64,000 nucleotides of DNA, from the NCBI RefSeq assembly GCF_003946305.1, contig NZ_RHNS01000008.1, positions 1-64,000 on the forward strand, in the 5' to 3' direction. The DNA is from Lacticaseibacillus porcinae (GTDB taxonomy: Bacteria > Bacillota > Bacilli > Lactobacillales > Lactobacillaceae). Shown here one piece after another: positions 34,121-42,919 of the stretch (its first letter is position 1; each line of letters begins with the position of its first letter). The notes beneath the pieces were generated by a model. That model saw only the letters and a list, made by a program, of their open reading frames with translations, was not told the origin of the DNA and did no database searches. The position numbers were made by a program, and so were the translations under genes.

Positions 34121-37039
34121 TTATTTTTCGACGTCTTGGAGCTTTTGATTGTCGTCGAGTTGAGAAACGCCCATTAAGTGGCGTTTTTGCAAGATCTGCA
34201 TCGCGACCCATAACAGCAATAAGCTCAGCAGAGCAAAGCCGATCAAGAAAGCAAAGCAGTTGGCCACAGAGCCTGAGTAAATGCCGCTAGTGATTGCTTG
34301 ACGGAATCCTAATACGGAGTAGCTCATCGGCAAGAACGGATGGATCGCGTTGTAGAAGCCGTTGGTGATTTCCAATGGGAAGGTCCCACCAGCACCGCCA
34401 AGTTGCAGCATCAACATGATCATCGCGACAAAACGTCCAGGGTTATCAAAGGCCATTGATAACATCATGACAAAATACATTGACGTGATTGAGAAGACGA
34501 TCGCAAAGGCATAGAACAACCCGACATGATCGACGGTTAACCCGCCAAGCATGATCAATGTGGCTTCGATCACTGCCATGCCGATCGCAACTAAGCCACC
34601 AAGCACGACTTTAGAAGCAAACCATTGCGTCGGTGTCCCATCTTTGTGGGAGACTTTGCGGATCGGATAAGCAAAGTTGAAGACCAATGCCCCAACATAT
34701 AAGGCTAAGGACAAGACGTAAGGCGCTAAGGCATGTCCGTAGTTTGAAACAAAACTATAATGCTTTTGCGTGGTGTGCGTTGGTGCGGCAAACATTTTTG
34801 CCGTTTCGTTGGTTAACTTGATGCCGTTAACTTGCTTAGCACCTGACGTTAAGCTTGTCGCTAACGTCTTGGAACCGTCTTTAAGTTGACCAGTGCCATC
34901 AGTCAATTGCTTGGATTTATCAGCAAGTTGGCCGGTACCATCAGCAAGTTGGTTGACACCACTTGCTAATGCAGGGGTTTTGCTATTCAACGTGTTCAAG
35001 CCGCTAGCTAATTGGTTGACGCCACTTGCTAACGCAGGGGTTTTCCCATTCAGGGTGTTGAGGCCGCCAGCAAGTTGATTGACGCCACTAGCTAAAGCAG
35101 GAGTTTTCCCATTTAAGGTGTTAAGGCCGCCAGCGAGTTGGTTGACGCCACTAGCTAAGGCAGGGGTTTTCCCATTCAGCGTGTTGAGGCCACCAGCGAG
35201 TTGGTTGACGCCCTCGGTTAAGGCAGGAACTTTGGCATTGAGTTCGGTGAGGCCACCTTGAAGCGTGCCAGCACCATTATCAAGTTTTGAGACACCGGCA
35301 GTCAGTTCAGGCAGCTTCTGATTAATTTGTGCTAAGCCGCCGTTAAGTTCCGCCGCGCCGCTGGTCAAGCTTTGGTTGTTGGCAAGCAGTTGGTTACCAC
35401 CGTCTACAGCATCATTCAACCCAGTGGTGAAGGTTTGATAACCAGTATTCAAGGCAGTGGCGCCAGTCGCTAACGCTTTAGCCCCTTGAGTCAGTTGGGT
35501 AGCACCAGCAGTTAATTGGTTATAGTCATCATTTTTCGTGGATAAACCTGCCGCCATGGTTTGCAAGCCGGTGGTCAAAGCTTTGGTGCCAGCAGTTTGT
35601 TGCGCAGACAAAGTAGTTAAGTGCGTGGTGAGATCGGCGACAGCTTGACTCAGTTGGGGATCATTGCTGTATTTGCCTTTGGCTAACTGCGTCAACGCCA
35701 CCATATCTTGATTGATTTGTTCGCTTGTTTTCGTCGCTTGTTGGGTGTTGGCTTGGACGCCTGATTGAAGTTGCGTGAGCCCATTGCGAATCGTATTAAA
35801 AGACTGATTGACGCCAGCGATATAAGCGCCAGCCCCTTGATTCAAGGTATCACTGCCTTGAGCCAATTGGTTGATACTAGTGCTAATAGCTGGGGTCTTC
35901 GTTTGTTGATCACCGTCATTATTAGCAGTTTGTAATTCTTTAAGGCCAGCAACTAATGAACTGGTGCCAGTGGTGTAAGCTTGCACCCCATCATTTAACT
36001 TAGTTGCCCCTTGACTTAATTGGGTCATGCCACCTGTTAGTGGTGAGACTTTCGCGTTCAACTGACTGGTGCCAGTTTTCAAGGCGACAGCGCCATCGAC
36101 TAGTTGCTTAGCGCCAGATGCCAGTGGTGTGACGCCTGCTTGTAATTGTTGACTGCCATCAGCAAGTTGTTGCACCCCTGAAGTCAGTGGCCCAACGCCA
36201 GCTTTCAATTGATTGCCACCATTAGCAAGTTGTTGGACACCGGAAGTTAACGGTCCAACGCCAGCTTTGAGTTGGTTGCCGCCATCGGCAAGTTGTTGGA
36301 CGCCGGAAGTTAACGGCTCAACGCCAGCTTTCAATTGATTGCCACCGTCAGCAAGTTGTTGGACCCCAGAAGTCAACGGTTTAACGCTGACTTTCAAGGT
36401 TTGTACGCCTTTGTTGACCGTGGAAACACCGACAGTATATTGAGAAACGCCATCATCTAAGGTCACCGTGCCATCAGACAATTGAGTTGCGCCTTTGGCA
36501 GCTTTAGAGAAACCTTTGCCAACAGTTTTGATTTGATCAAATACTGCACTGGCATAAGCGTTGGTGACGTTGGCGCGGATCTCTTTGTCGAGTTTGTCGA
36601 CGCCGATGCCGGAAATCACTTGCGACAAGTAGTTCAGCGAGTCGTTGGTGGTGTATTTGAGTTGCATTTTCTTAGGATGCGCATCAAGAACTGTTGCGGC
36701 ATTTTTGGAAAAGTTCTTGGGAATGGTGACGACCGTGTAGTATTTGTCATGCTTCAAGCCATCGGCGGCTTTTTTCGCAGAAACAAATTGCCAGCCGAGT
36801 TGATCGTTGTGTTTGAGCTTTTTGACCGTTTGCGCGCCGACGTCTAAAGTTTTGCCTTCATAGTCGACTGGCACGTCGTTGTTGACCACCGCCACAGGCA
36901 ATGATTGCGTGTCACCATAAGGATCCCACACGGACTTCAAGAAGAAGATCGCGTATAAAAAGGGGATGAACATGATCACGATCACCGACAACATGATCAA
37001 TTTGTTGTGGCGGATAAATTTGAATTCGTCTTTAATCAT
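34121..37039 (-). CDS. YhgE/Pip-family membrane protein with long repeat region
   Basis: 972 aa. An N-terminal membrane segment (about 14-34) is followed by the conserved extracytoplasmic start (LKSVWDPYGDTQSLPVAVVN). A very long region (about 180-740) is made of LxxGxxxL-type X-X-X heptad/undecad repeats predicted to form a rod. A C-terminal block of about five to six membrane helices of the ABC-2 type follows (about 760-950). The family includes phage-infection protein Pip and the type VII-secretion protein EsaA. The role here is probably envelope-related and otherwise unknown. Two sets of 63-bp (21-aa) tandem repeats lie in the rod. It overlaps the upstream TetR gene by one base, so it is presumably the target of that regulator. 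Confidence 0.9.
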   Translation of the reverse strand: MIKDEFKFIRHNKLIMLSVIVIMFIPFLYAIFFLKSVWDPYGDTQSLPVAVVNNDVPVDYEGKTLDVGAQTVKKLKHNDQLGWQFVSAKKAADGLKHDKYYTVVTIPKNFSKNAATVLDAHPKKMQLKYTTNDSLNYLSQVISGIGVDKLDKEIRANVTNAYASAVFDQIKTVGKGFSKAAKGATQLSDGTVTLDDGVSQYTVGVSTVNKGVQTLKVSVKPLTSGVQQLADGGNQLKAGVEPLTSGVQQLADGGNQLKAGVGPLTSGVQQLANGGNQLKAGVGPLTSGVQQLADGSQQLQAGVTPLASGAKQLVDGAVALKTGTSQLNAKVSPLTGGMTQLSQGATKLNDGVQAYTTGTSSLVAGLKELQTANNDGDQQTKTPAISTSINQLAQGSDTLNQGAGAYIAGVNQSFNTIRNGLTQLQSGVQANTQQATKTSEQINQDMVALTQLAKGKYSNDPQLSQAVADLTTHLTTLSAQQTAGTKALTTGLQTMAAGLSTKNDDYNQLTAGATQLTQGAKALATGATALNTGYQTFTTGLNDAVDGGNQLLANNQSLTSGAAELNGGLAQINQKLPELTAGVSKLDNGAGTLQGGLTELNAKVPALTEGVNQLAGGLNTLNGKTPALASGVNQLAGGLNTLNGKTPALASGVNQLAGGLNTLNGKTPALASGVNQLASGLNTLNSKTPALASGVNQLADGTGQLADKSKQLTDGTGQLKDGSKTLATSLTSGAKQVNGIKLTNETAKMFAAPTHTTQKHYSFVSNYGHALAPYVLSLALYVGALVFNFAYPIRKVSHKDGTPTQWFASKVVLGGLVAIGMAVIEATLIMLGGLTVDHVGLFYAFAIVFSITSMYFVMMLSMAFDNPGRFVAMIMLMLQLGGAGGTFPLEITNGFYNAIHPFLPMSYSVLGFRQAITSGIYSGSVANCFAFLIGFALLSLLLLWVAMQILQKRHLMGVSQLDDNQKLQDVEK
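34920..35215 (-). repeat. 63-bp tandem repeats in the YhgE-like gene
   Basis: Four to five units of 21 codons (ALASGVNQLAGGLNTLNGKTP) with high DNA identity. A second set (GVQQLADGGNQLKAGVGPLTS) lies at about 36160-36370. Length variation between strains is expected. Confidence 0.85.
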
Positions 37040-37596
37040 TATTGAACCTCGTCTAAATAAAGTTGCAGCATTTGATGGTAATTGATGTCGCGGTCGATGC
37101 CAGGCAAATAATTCATAATTTCTAGCACCGTGAAGCCTAAGACACTGGCGATGAAGCCTTGCACATAAGCTTCTTGCGACATGTGATACAAGTGCACACC
37201 GGCGACTAAACGTTTGAGCAAATCGATGACTGCTTGCATGGCTTGGACAAAAGGACTGACTTCGGCGTAGCGATGAACGTAGTAGATCAATTGCACGCGA
37301 TTGCCAGTTGAGTCGAAATAATCATGGCTGATCTCAGCAAAACGCTTCAGCGCGTCGACGCCTGACAGTCCGACTAGTCCATGCGTCAGCTTCGTATCAA
37401 GTTGCCCTAAAAAGTCGGCACCTAACGCTTCGATCAACGCTTCGATGTTGGGATAATAGTTGTAAAGCGATTGGGAGCGAATGTCTAAACGCGAGGCTAA
37501 CGCTTTAAAATTTAAGTTCGCAACGCCTGTTTCGCTAGCCATAACCCCTGCAATGGCAAGGACTTTTTGTTGATCCAACACGCGATGTTTGACCAT
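37039..37596 (-). CDS. TetR-family transcriptional regulator
   Basis: 185 aa from ATG at 37596, which follows AAAAGGAGG. The longer frame to 37632 lacks this. An N-terminal TetR helix-turn-helix (about residues 10-57; FKALASRLDIRSQSLYNYYP) is followed by a helical ligand-binding domain. It forms a tight operon with the YhgE/Pip-like gene (TAA/ATG overlap) and probably autoregulates. The A/T-rich upstream region (37600-37700) contains GAATATTC and ACGAATATACG, possible operator sequences. The ligand is unknown. Confidence 0.9.
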   Translation of the reverse strand: MVKHRVLDQQKVLAIAGVMASETGVANLNFKALASRLDIRSQSLYNYYPNIEALIEALGADFLGQLDTKLTHGLVGLSGVDALKRFAEISHDYFDSTGNRVQLIYYVHRYAEVSPFVQAMQAVIDLLKRLVAGVHLYHMSQEAYVQGFIASVLGFTVLEIMNYLPGIDRDINYHQMLQLYLDEVQ

Positions 37597-37759
37597 GGGG
37601 ACCTCCTTTTTTGAATATTCACGAGAAAACATATTAACATTACAAGATACGAATATACGACTTATCTATGAAGATTACAAGCTACAGCATGAAGTTTATG
37701 AAGATTTTTTTGGCAAGTGATGAAATAAATCGGTATTCTACCAGTAGGAGGTAGGGAAA

Positions 37760-38695
37760 ATGATCACCACATTAACCACAGTGAGTCCTGAACAACTCGA
37801 TGAGATCATGGCGATTTGGCTGGCCAGCAACCTTGATGCGCATGATTTTGTCTCGGCGAGTTATTGGCATGACAATTTTGATGCGGTGAAACAATTGTTG
37901 CCGCAAGCAGAAATTACTGTTGCGGAAGTCGATGGCAAAATCGTCGGCTTTGCCGGGATGCAAGACGATTATTTAGCTGGGATCTTTATCGATGCAAAGT
38001 ATCGTGATCAAGGATTAGGGACACAATTATTGCGGGCTTTGCACGCGCGACATCCTTTGATCACATTGAATGTCTTTGATCAAAACTCGCGGGCCCAACA
38101 GTTTTATCAACATCACGGCTTTCACCCTGCGCAGAAACAATTCGATGAAGAACTTGGGGTGTGGGATTGGACGATGACCAACTCGCCGGTGACTTATGAG
38201 ACTGAACGGTTAGTGGTGCGACAACTGAACGCAAGCGATCGCGCAAACCTTGCGCGCACTTTGCAAGATGAACAGGCGATGTATGCTTATGCGCATGCTT
38301 TTTCCGATGCAGAAGTCGACAGTTGGTTGAACAATCAACTGCGGCGTTATCAAGACGATGGCTTCGGACTGTGGGCCGTGGAAACAAAGTCAGGGGAATT
38401 CATCGGTCAGTGCGGCTTGACGAAACAACAATGGCAAGGACAACCGGTTGTTGAAATTGGTTATCTCCTCCAACGTGATCACTGGCATCAAGGCTTTGCC
38501 AGTGAAGCCGCGCGCGGAGCCAAGCAATATGCCTTCAACCACTTATTGCTCCCAGAAGTCTGGTCGATCATTCGCGATAACAACTTTGCGTCGATGAATG
38601 TCGCGATCCGCAATGGCATGTTAGTCCGTGGAAAAATTGTGAAGCATTATTATGATCTCAATATGCCACATTACGGCTTCAGTATTCGTCGATAA
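37760..38695 (+). CDS. Tandem GNAT acetyltransferase (two domains)
   Basis: 311 aa. The N-terminal GNAT (about 1-150) has the acetyl-CoA loop KYRDQGLGTQLL. The C-terminal GNAT (about 154-311) is of the RimJ/RimL type (TERLVVRQLNASD, HWHQGFASEAARGA, NFASMNVAIRNGM). The two halves are from different GNAT subfamilies, so this is a fusion rather than an internal duplication. Substrates are unknown. ATG 37760 follows TAGGAGG. It is transcribed divergently from the TetR gene and may share its regulatory region. Confidence 0.88.
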   Translation: MITTLTTVSPEQLDEIMAIWLASNLDAHDFVSASYWHDNFDAVKQLLPQAEITVAEVDGKIVGFAGMQDDYLAGIFIDAKYRDQGLGTQLLRALHARHPLITLNVFDQNSRAQQFYQHHGFHPAQKQFDEELGVWDWTMTNSPVTYETERLVVRQLNASDRANLARTLQDEQAMYAYAHAFSDAEVDSWLNNQLRRYQDDGFGLWAVETKSGEFIGQCGLTKQQWQGQPVVEIGYLLQRDHWHQGFASEAARGAKQYAFNHLLLPEVWSIIRDNNFASMNVAIRNGMLVRGKIVKHYYDLNMPHYGFSIRR

Positions 38696-38737
38696 TAGTG
38701 GCGTGAGGTGACGATTTTGTTCGTTGTGAACGTATAC

Positions 38738-38755
38738 GTTAGGGCGTAAACTAAC
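38738..38755. promoter_or_regulatory. Inverted repeat upstream of the DUF805-AIM24 operon
   Basis: GTTAG (38738-38742), eight bases, CTAAC (38751-38755). Nearby GAACGTATACGTT is also palindromic. Such symmetry in front of a membrane-protein operon suggests a response-regulator or repressor site. No regulator is identified. Confidence 0.4.
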
Positions 38756-38794
38756 AATGGAATAAAAAATCAGTGAGACTTGGGAGGCAGCACC

Positions 38795-39328
38795 ATGGCA
38801 AAAAAAGCAAGTGATGCGATCGTTTCACAAGCAGGGAATCATTTTTATGGGGCAGGTGGGTTGGTGGCAATTGCTGCATTCTTTGGCAACTACGTGAATT
38901 TCACCGGCCGCAGCACCAGACGGGAGTATTGGTGGTGGACGTTGTGGCACTTTTTACTTGGGGCGATTTATTGGGGGATCATCATCGGTTCGGTCGGGTT
39001 GACTAGCTTGAAGAAAGACCCGACCAGCTTGATCATGAGCATGTTGGGATTCTTGCTAGTGGCGTTATTGTTTAGTCTCGCGATTTTATTGCCAAGCTTA
39101 GCGTTAGGGATCCGCCGCTTCCGTGATGCAGGGGTGCATTGGGGTGTGTATGTGGCGCTGCAAGTGGCAACCGTCGCCGTCTTGTTTCTTTTGCATGATC
39201 AATCCACCATTCAATCGCTTTTGACGGCGGCAATCAGTTTGGTGTCGTTGGTGATCGCGATTTTGCCGACGAAAAATCCGCCTGTTGATGAAACGGATTC
39301 ATGGGCTGAATCATCAAAAGTGCGCTGA
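38795..39328 (+). CDS. DUF805 family membrane protein
   Basis: 177 aa with about four membrane helices. The signature FGNYVNFTGRSTRREYWWW near residue 35 and the later ALGIRRFRDAG identify DUF805 (YhaH-like). Function unknown. ATG 38795 follows GGGAGGCAG, and the frame upstream to 38780 is not needed. It is the first gene of a run of six tightly spaced genes ending with an AIM24 protein and a membrane protein, which suggests a shared envelope role. Confidence 0.9.
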   Translation: MAKKASDAIVSQAGNHFYGAGGLVAIAAFFGNYVNFTGRSTRREYWWWTLWHFLLGAIYWGIIIGSVGLTSLKKDPTSLIMSMLGFLLVALLFSLAILLPSLALGIRRFRDAGVHWGVYVALQVATVAVLFLLHDQSTIQSLLTAAISLVSLVIAILPTKNPPVDETDSWAESSKVR

Positions 39329-39333
39329 CGATT

Positions 39334-39588
39334 TTGATCGGTGCGGTGCTTGCTTATGTGTGGCGTTATGTATGGGCAGGACCTGATGGTATGATGCGTC
39401 GCGCCTTAGCGGTCGTGGTCGCAATCGTTGGTGTTGGTTGCTTCGCGTTAGCTGGTGTGATGGTGTGGGGGTTGGCGAGAAGTGCGGTGTTGAATGGTGC
39501 GATGATCGCTTTTGTCGTGTTGTTTGTGGTCGTCGGGGTGAGTTTGTTGTTCACAGCTATTCGTGCATTTCAAAAGGAGTCGCTATGA
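39334..39588 (+). CDS. Small two-helix membrane protein, uncertain start
   Basis: 84 aa if started at TTG 39334. Two strong hydrophobic segments (about 22-46 and 52-74). No family recognised. No good ribosome binding site precedes the TTG. The frame is open back to the TGA at 39307, so a non-standard upstream start or coupling to the DUF805 stop (39328) is possible. It overlaps the next gene by four bases (ATGA), which supports its being real. Confidence 0.65.
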   Translation: MIGAVLAYVWRYVWAGPDGMMRRALAVVVAIVGVGCFALAGVMVWGLARSAVLNGAMIAFVVLFVVVGVSLLFTAIRAFQKESL

Positions 39589-39947
39589 AAACCGAGTGGG
39601 TAAATCGTATCGTGATGGGGATCGGGTTGATCGTTGCGGCATTGATCTATGTGTCGATCGTGCAATGGCTTCATTGGTATGGCTGGCTTGCGGAAATTGC
39701 ATGGCTGATCACTGTGCAATTGGTATTTGACCGCTATATCAGACGCAAACGCCAAGCCTTGACGAAACTTTGGAATCTAGCAGATCAATTGGGGTATGAT
39801 GAAGCGAAAATTGCGCAATTTACCCCAAAATATGGTCGCATCGATTGGCAGTTGGCCCATCCTGACAATTTGCAATTTCAACCAAGCGATACCGTGATCG
39901 CGCAAGTAACAGACCAACTTGAACGAGATTTGGAGACTTTAGGATGA
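39585..39947 (+). CDS. Hypothetical membrane protein in the AIM24 operon
   Basis: 120 aa. Two hydrophobic helices (about 9-28 and 34-52) are followed by a cytosolic tail with a basic start (RYIRRKRQALTKLWNLADQ). ATG 39585 follows AAAAGGAG. The longer frame upstream overlaps the previous gene in another frame and is rejected. ATGA overlaps on both sides indicate translational coupling. No family recognised. Confidence 0.75.
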   Translation: MKTEWVNRIVMGIGLIVAALIYVSIVQWLHWYGWLAEIAWLITVQLVFDRYIRRKRQALTKLWNLADQLGYDEAKIAQFTPKYGRIDWQLAHPDNLQFQPSDTVIAQVTDQLERDLETLG

Positions 39948-40144
39948 AATGGACGCCAGCACTGCAAAAAGAGTATTTAAAGAAAATGCGGTGGTTTCTG
40001 TTTTTTGCCATTGGCTTTTTCATCATGTTGTTGATTTCAGTATGGCTACATCGCTGGCTTGTGATTATTCCGAGTTTTGCGATGTTTGTGCTGATGAGCT
40101 ATAGCTGGTGGTCGTTTCGCGAAACCATTTTAGGGAGAAAATAA
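39944..40144 (+). CDS. Small hypothetical membrane protein
   Basis: 66 aa with two hydrophobic segments (about 16-33 and 37-55) rich in Trp/Phe. Starts at ATG 39944 inside the previous stop (ATGA). Its own stop overlaps the AIM24 start (TAATG). No family recognised. The coupling on both sides supports expression. Confidence 0.72.
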   Translation: MKWTPALQKEYLKKMRWFLFFAIGFFIMLLISVWLHRWLVIIPSFAMFVLMSYSWWSFRETILGRK

Positions 40145-40848
40145 TGGAATATAAAGTATTAGGCAGTGGGACTTTTCCGTTAGTCACGATCAACTTAAAT
40201 CGCGGCGACAGCGTGCAAATCGAATCAGGGGCGATGGTATTTCATAACGGTGGCATCGAATTATCAGGGCGCATGAATGCTAACGGGTCCAAAGGCCTCG
40301 GCGGGATGTTAAAAGCGGCAGCTCGCAGTATGACTAGCGGTGAAAGTTTCTTTATCACCACTGCCAGCGGGACCCAACAAGGTGGGGAGTTAGGCATTGC
40401 GCCTGGTAATCCCGGCGCGATTCAAGCCTTAGACTTACATGATGATTCGCAGTGGTGCTTGAACACTGGGGCGTTTTTGGCAGGGGATGCTGGCACCAGT
40501 TATCAAATGATCCGCCAACATGTTGGCAAAGCTTTATTTGGCGGCACTGGCGGGTTATTCATCATGCAAACCAGCGGCACTGGGACGATGTTGGTCAGTG
40601 CATACGGGGATCTGCTGGCGATCGACCTCGACGGCAGCCATGATTACGTGATCGACAATACCCATGTCGTCGCTTGGCAAACGAGTTTACAATATTCGAT
40701 CGAAGCGGCAAGCGGGACCTTTGGCTTTACCACCGGTGAAGGCTTGGTCAATCGGTTTACTGGCCGCGGGCGCGTGTACATTCAAACGCGTAACATCGAA
40801 GCGCTAGCGAATATGGTTTCCCCATACATCGCAACGAAACAGAGTTAA
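40144..40848 (+). CDS. AIM24/TIGR00266 family protein
   Basis: 234 aa, predicted beta-rich. MEYKVLGSGTFPLVTINLNRGDSVQIESGAM and the later LSGRMNANG...GESFFITTASG and LAGDAGTSYQM are typical of the AIM24 family (mitochondrial biogenesis AIM24 homologues, TRAP-like fold). The bacterial role is unknown and possibly membrane associated. ATG 40144 overlaps the previous stop. The longer frame from 40108 lies within the upstream gene and is rejected. Confidence 0.9.
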   Translation: MEYKVLGSGTFPLVTINLNRGDSVQIESGAMVFHNGGIELSGRMNANGSKGLGGMLKAAARSMTSGESFFITTASGTQQGGELGIAPGNPGAIQALDLHDDSQWCLNTGAFLAGDAGTSYQMIRQHVGKALFGGTGGLFIMQTSGTGTMLVSAYGDLLAIDLDGSHDYVIDNTHVVAWQTSLQYSIEAASGTFGFTTGEGLVNRFTGRGRVYIQTRNIEALANMVSPYIATKQS

Positions 40849-40852
40849 GCTA

Positions 40853-41347
40853 ATGGAGAAAAAACGCACAGTACCTTGGGGAAAACTCTTGATTGGCGCC
40901 GGCATTTTATTTCTCGTGATTGCGGTCGTTTGTTATTTAGTTTTGCATCAGCGATTGATCGGACTGGTTGCGATGGTGATTGGCATGTTCCTGTTTGATT
41001 TGAGCCTAGGACCAAGGCAAAATCGCAGCCTTTGGGACAAATATCGCTGGTTGGTGGGTCTGATCGTTGTGGTGTCGTATGTCGGTTTGACGATGTTTGG
41101 TCGCCACACCTATACAGGACATATCACTGCAGTTACTCGCGTGGAAGACCGCCACAGCAGTCATCATTATGCGATCACCTTGAAAAACAGCAAGCAAACG
41201 TATCACCTTGAAGATTCGAGAAATGTTTTTCTTGGCAAATCCGATTACTTGCACTTACATGTCAGCGATAAACGGGTGAAGGTGACGACCAGTGGAATCT
41301 TGCCAAGTAATTTCTTGATCCAACAAAACATCTTATCCGTAAAATGA
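40853..41347 (+). CDS. Hypothetical membrane protein, last gene of the AIM24 operon
   Basis: 164 aa. Three hydrophobic segments (about 10-30, 34-50 and 62-82) precede a C-terminal soluble domain (about 85-164) of mixed beta character containing YAITLKNSKQTYHLEDS. No family recognised. It starts four bases after the AIM24 stop and is followed by a strong hairpin. Confidence 0.8.
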   Translation: MEKKRTVPWGKLLIGAGILFLVIAVVCYLVLHQRLIGLVAMVIGMFLFDLSLGPRQNRSLWDKYRWLVGLIVVVSYVGLTMFGRHTYTGHITAVTRVEDRHSSHHYAITLKNSKQTYHLEDSRNVFLGKSDYLHLHVSDKRVKVTTSGILPSNFLIQQNILSVK

Positions 41348-41349
41348 AA

Positions 41350-41385
41350 AATGCCGATCACTCGATTATCTGAGTGGTCGGCATT
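41350..41385. terminator. Bidirectional terminator
   Basis: ATGCCGATCACTC pairs with GAGTGGTCGGCAT. The left flank is A-rich, giving a T-run for the minus-strand permease. The right flank is TTGTTGTT for the plus-strand operon. Confidence 0.85.
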
Positions 41386-41389
41386 GTTG

Positions 41390-42745
41390 TTATGCTGTGC
41401 GATGATGATGTTTTTTGAAATAGATCAAAACGATGATTGCCAAGTAGATCACACCGATCCCAAGTGAGATCCGGGTTTCAGGATTCATGATCATGAACAC
41501 CAGCGTCAACGCTAAGAAAGCGAGCGTTAAGTAATTGGTGAAAGGTGCGCCTGGCATTTTAAACGGATGTTCTGCCATTTTGTCGGCGTGGACTTTGCGA
41601 AATTGCGTTTCGGAAACTAATATCACGACCCAAGGCACCATACCAGGAAGCACGGAACTTGAGTACACCATGACAAAGACATTGCCAGCGGCAGGGGCGA
41701 TCAACGGTAACAACGCGTTGAGCAACACCCCGAGACCGATGCCTAATCCCACCAACAACACAGGATATAGCGGCACCCCATGGCGGTTAAGGAGTTTGAA
41801 TTTCTTTGGTAACTGCTTTTCTTCTGCTAAGGTGTAAAGCATGCGACTCGCGGAGTAAATGCCTGAGTTCGCACCAGACAAGGCGGCGGTGATGACGACA
41901 AAGTTGATCAACGCTGCTGCAAAGGTGATGCCGATTTTTGAGAAAGTTTGCACGAATGGGGAGCCGATGGCAGACAATTGATTCCATGGATAAATCGACA
42001 CGATCACAAAAATCGCCCCAACGTAAAAAATCAAGATCCGACCGACAGTATCTTTGACCGCTTTGACGATCGTCGGTCGCGGATTTTCCGCTTCGCCAGC
42101 GGTGATCCCAAGTAATTCAACGCCTTGATACGACCCTAACACGATCGCCAAAGCAAAGAAGAATCCTTTGACGCCGCCAGTGAAGAAGCCACCATGCGTC
42201 CATAAATTCGAGATACCGACTGGTTTGCCACCATGGCCGATCCCAAAAATAATCACGCCCAGGCCTGCAACAATCATTAAAATAATGGTGACCACCTTGA
42301 TCAAGGCGAACCAAAATTCCATTTCCCCAAACATCCGCACTGAGATCAAGTTTGCACAGACTAAAGTGGTGATGGCGATCAACCCTGGTAACCACCCGGG
42401 AAGATTCGGCCACCAGAATTTAAAGTATTCGCCGATCGCGATCATTTCCGACATCCCGACCACCACAAACTGAAAGACATTGCTCCAAGCCGTGAGGTAG
42501 CCGAATACTGGATGCATGTATTCACTTGCAAATTTGGCAAAACTGCCAGTTGCCGGATCCACATATAACATTTCACCTAAGGCGCGCATGATCAAATATA
42601 AAAAAATGCCGGCGATGCCATAAGCTAGTAACACTGAAGGGCCAGTCCACTTGATCGTCGAGGTCGCCCCCATGAATAAACCGACGCCGATGGTGCCTCC
42701 TAAGGCGATCATTTGCATATGGCGGGCAGAAAGTTTTCGCTGCAT
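41390..42745 (-). CDS. Amino-acid permease (APC superfamily)
   Basis: 451 aa with about 12 membrane helices. The amino-acid transporter signature is at the N-terminus (IALGGTIGVGLFMGATSTI, then GPSVLLAYGIAG) and GEMLYVDPATGSFAKFASEY follows. It resembles the YtnA/AapA/CycA group (D-Ala, Ser, Gly transporters), but the substrate cannot be assigned. The start is chosen at ATG 42745 (MQRKLSARH), where the conserved part begins. The open frame reaches 42844 but its extra 33 residues look non-family. The ribosome binding site is weak (GTGAG). Confidence 0.88.
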   Translation of the reverse strand: MQRKLSARHMQMIALGGTIGVGLFMGATSTIKWTGPSVLLAYGIAGIFLYLIMRALGEMLYVDPATGSFAKFASEYMHPVFGYLTAWSNVFQFVVVGMSEMIAIGEYFKFWWPNLPGWLPGLIAITTLVCANLISVRMFGEMEFWFALIKVVTIILMIVAGLGVIIFGIGHGGKPVGISNLWTHGGFFTGGVKGFFFALAIVLGSYQGVELLGITAGEAENPRPTIVKAVKDTVGRILIFYVGAIFVIVSIYPWNQLSAIGSPFVQTFSKIGITFAAALINFVVITAALSGANSGIYSASRMLYTLAEEKQLPKKFKLLNRHGVPLYPVLLVGLGIGLGVLLNALLPLIAPAAGNVFVMVYSSSVLPGMVPWVVILVSETQFRKVHADKMAEHPFKMPGAPFTNYLTLAFLALTLVFMIMNPETRISLGIGVIYLAIIVLIYFKKHHHRTA

Positions 42746-42877
42746 AAATTCAAGACTCACTTTCGTTAACGGGAGAAAAACAACGTTCACCATTTTACGC
42801 TGTTTATTCACGTTTTGCAAACAGGTGTCACACAGCGTAGACAAAATGAAAATGGTGGCGTTTTCGCGTGAACACGG

Positions 42878-42897
42878 GTATTCTTATCATAGAATAC
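42878..42897. promoter_or_regulatory. Perfect inverted repeat in the permease/flavoprotein divergent region
   Basis: GTATTCT-TATCAT-AGAATAC is an inverted repeat with perfect arms. The six-base spacer TATCAT resembles a -10 box for the flavoprotein gene that starts 23 bp downstream. This is the geometry of an operator that overlaps a promoter. The regulator is unknown. Confidence 0.55.
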
Positions 42898-42919
42898 GCG
42901 CAAGAAAGGACTCACATAG

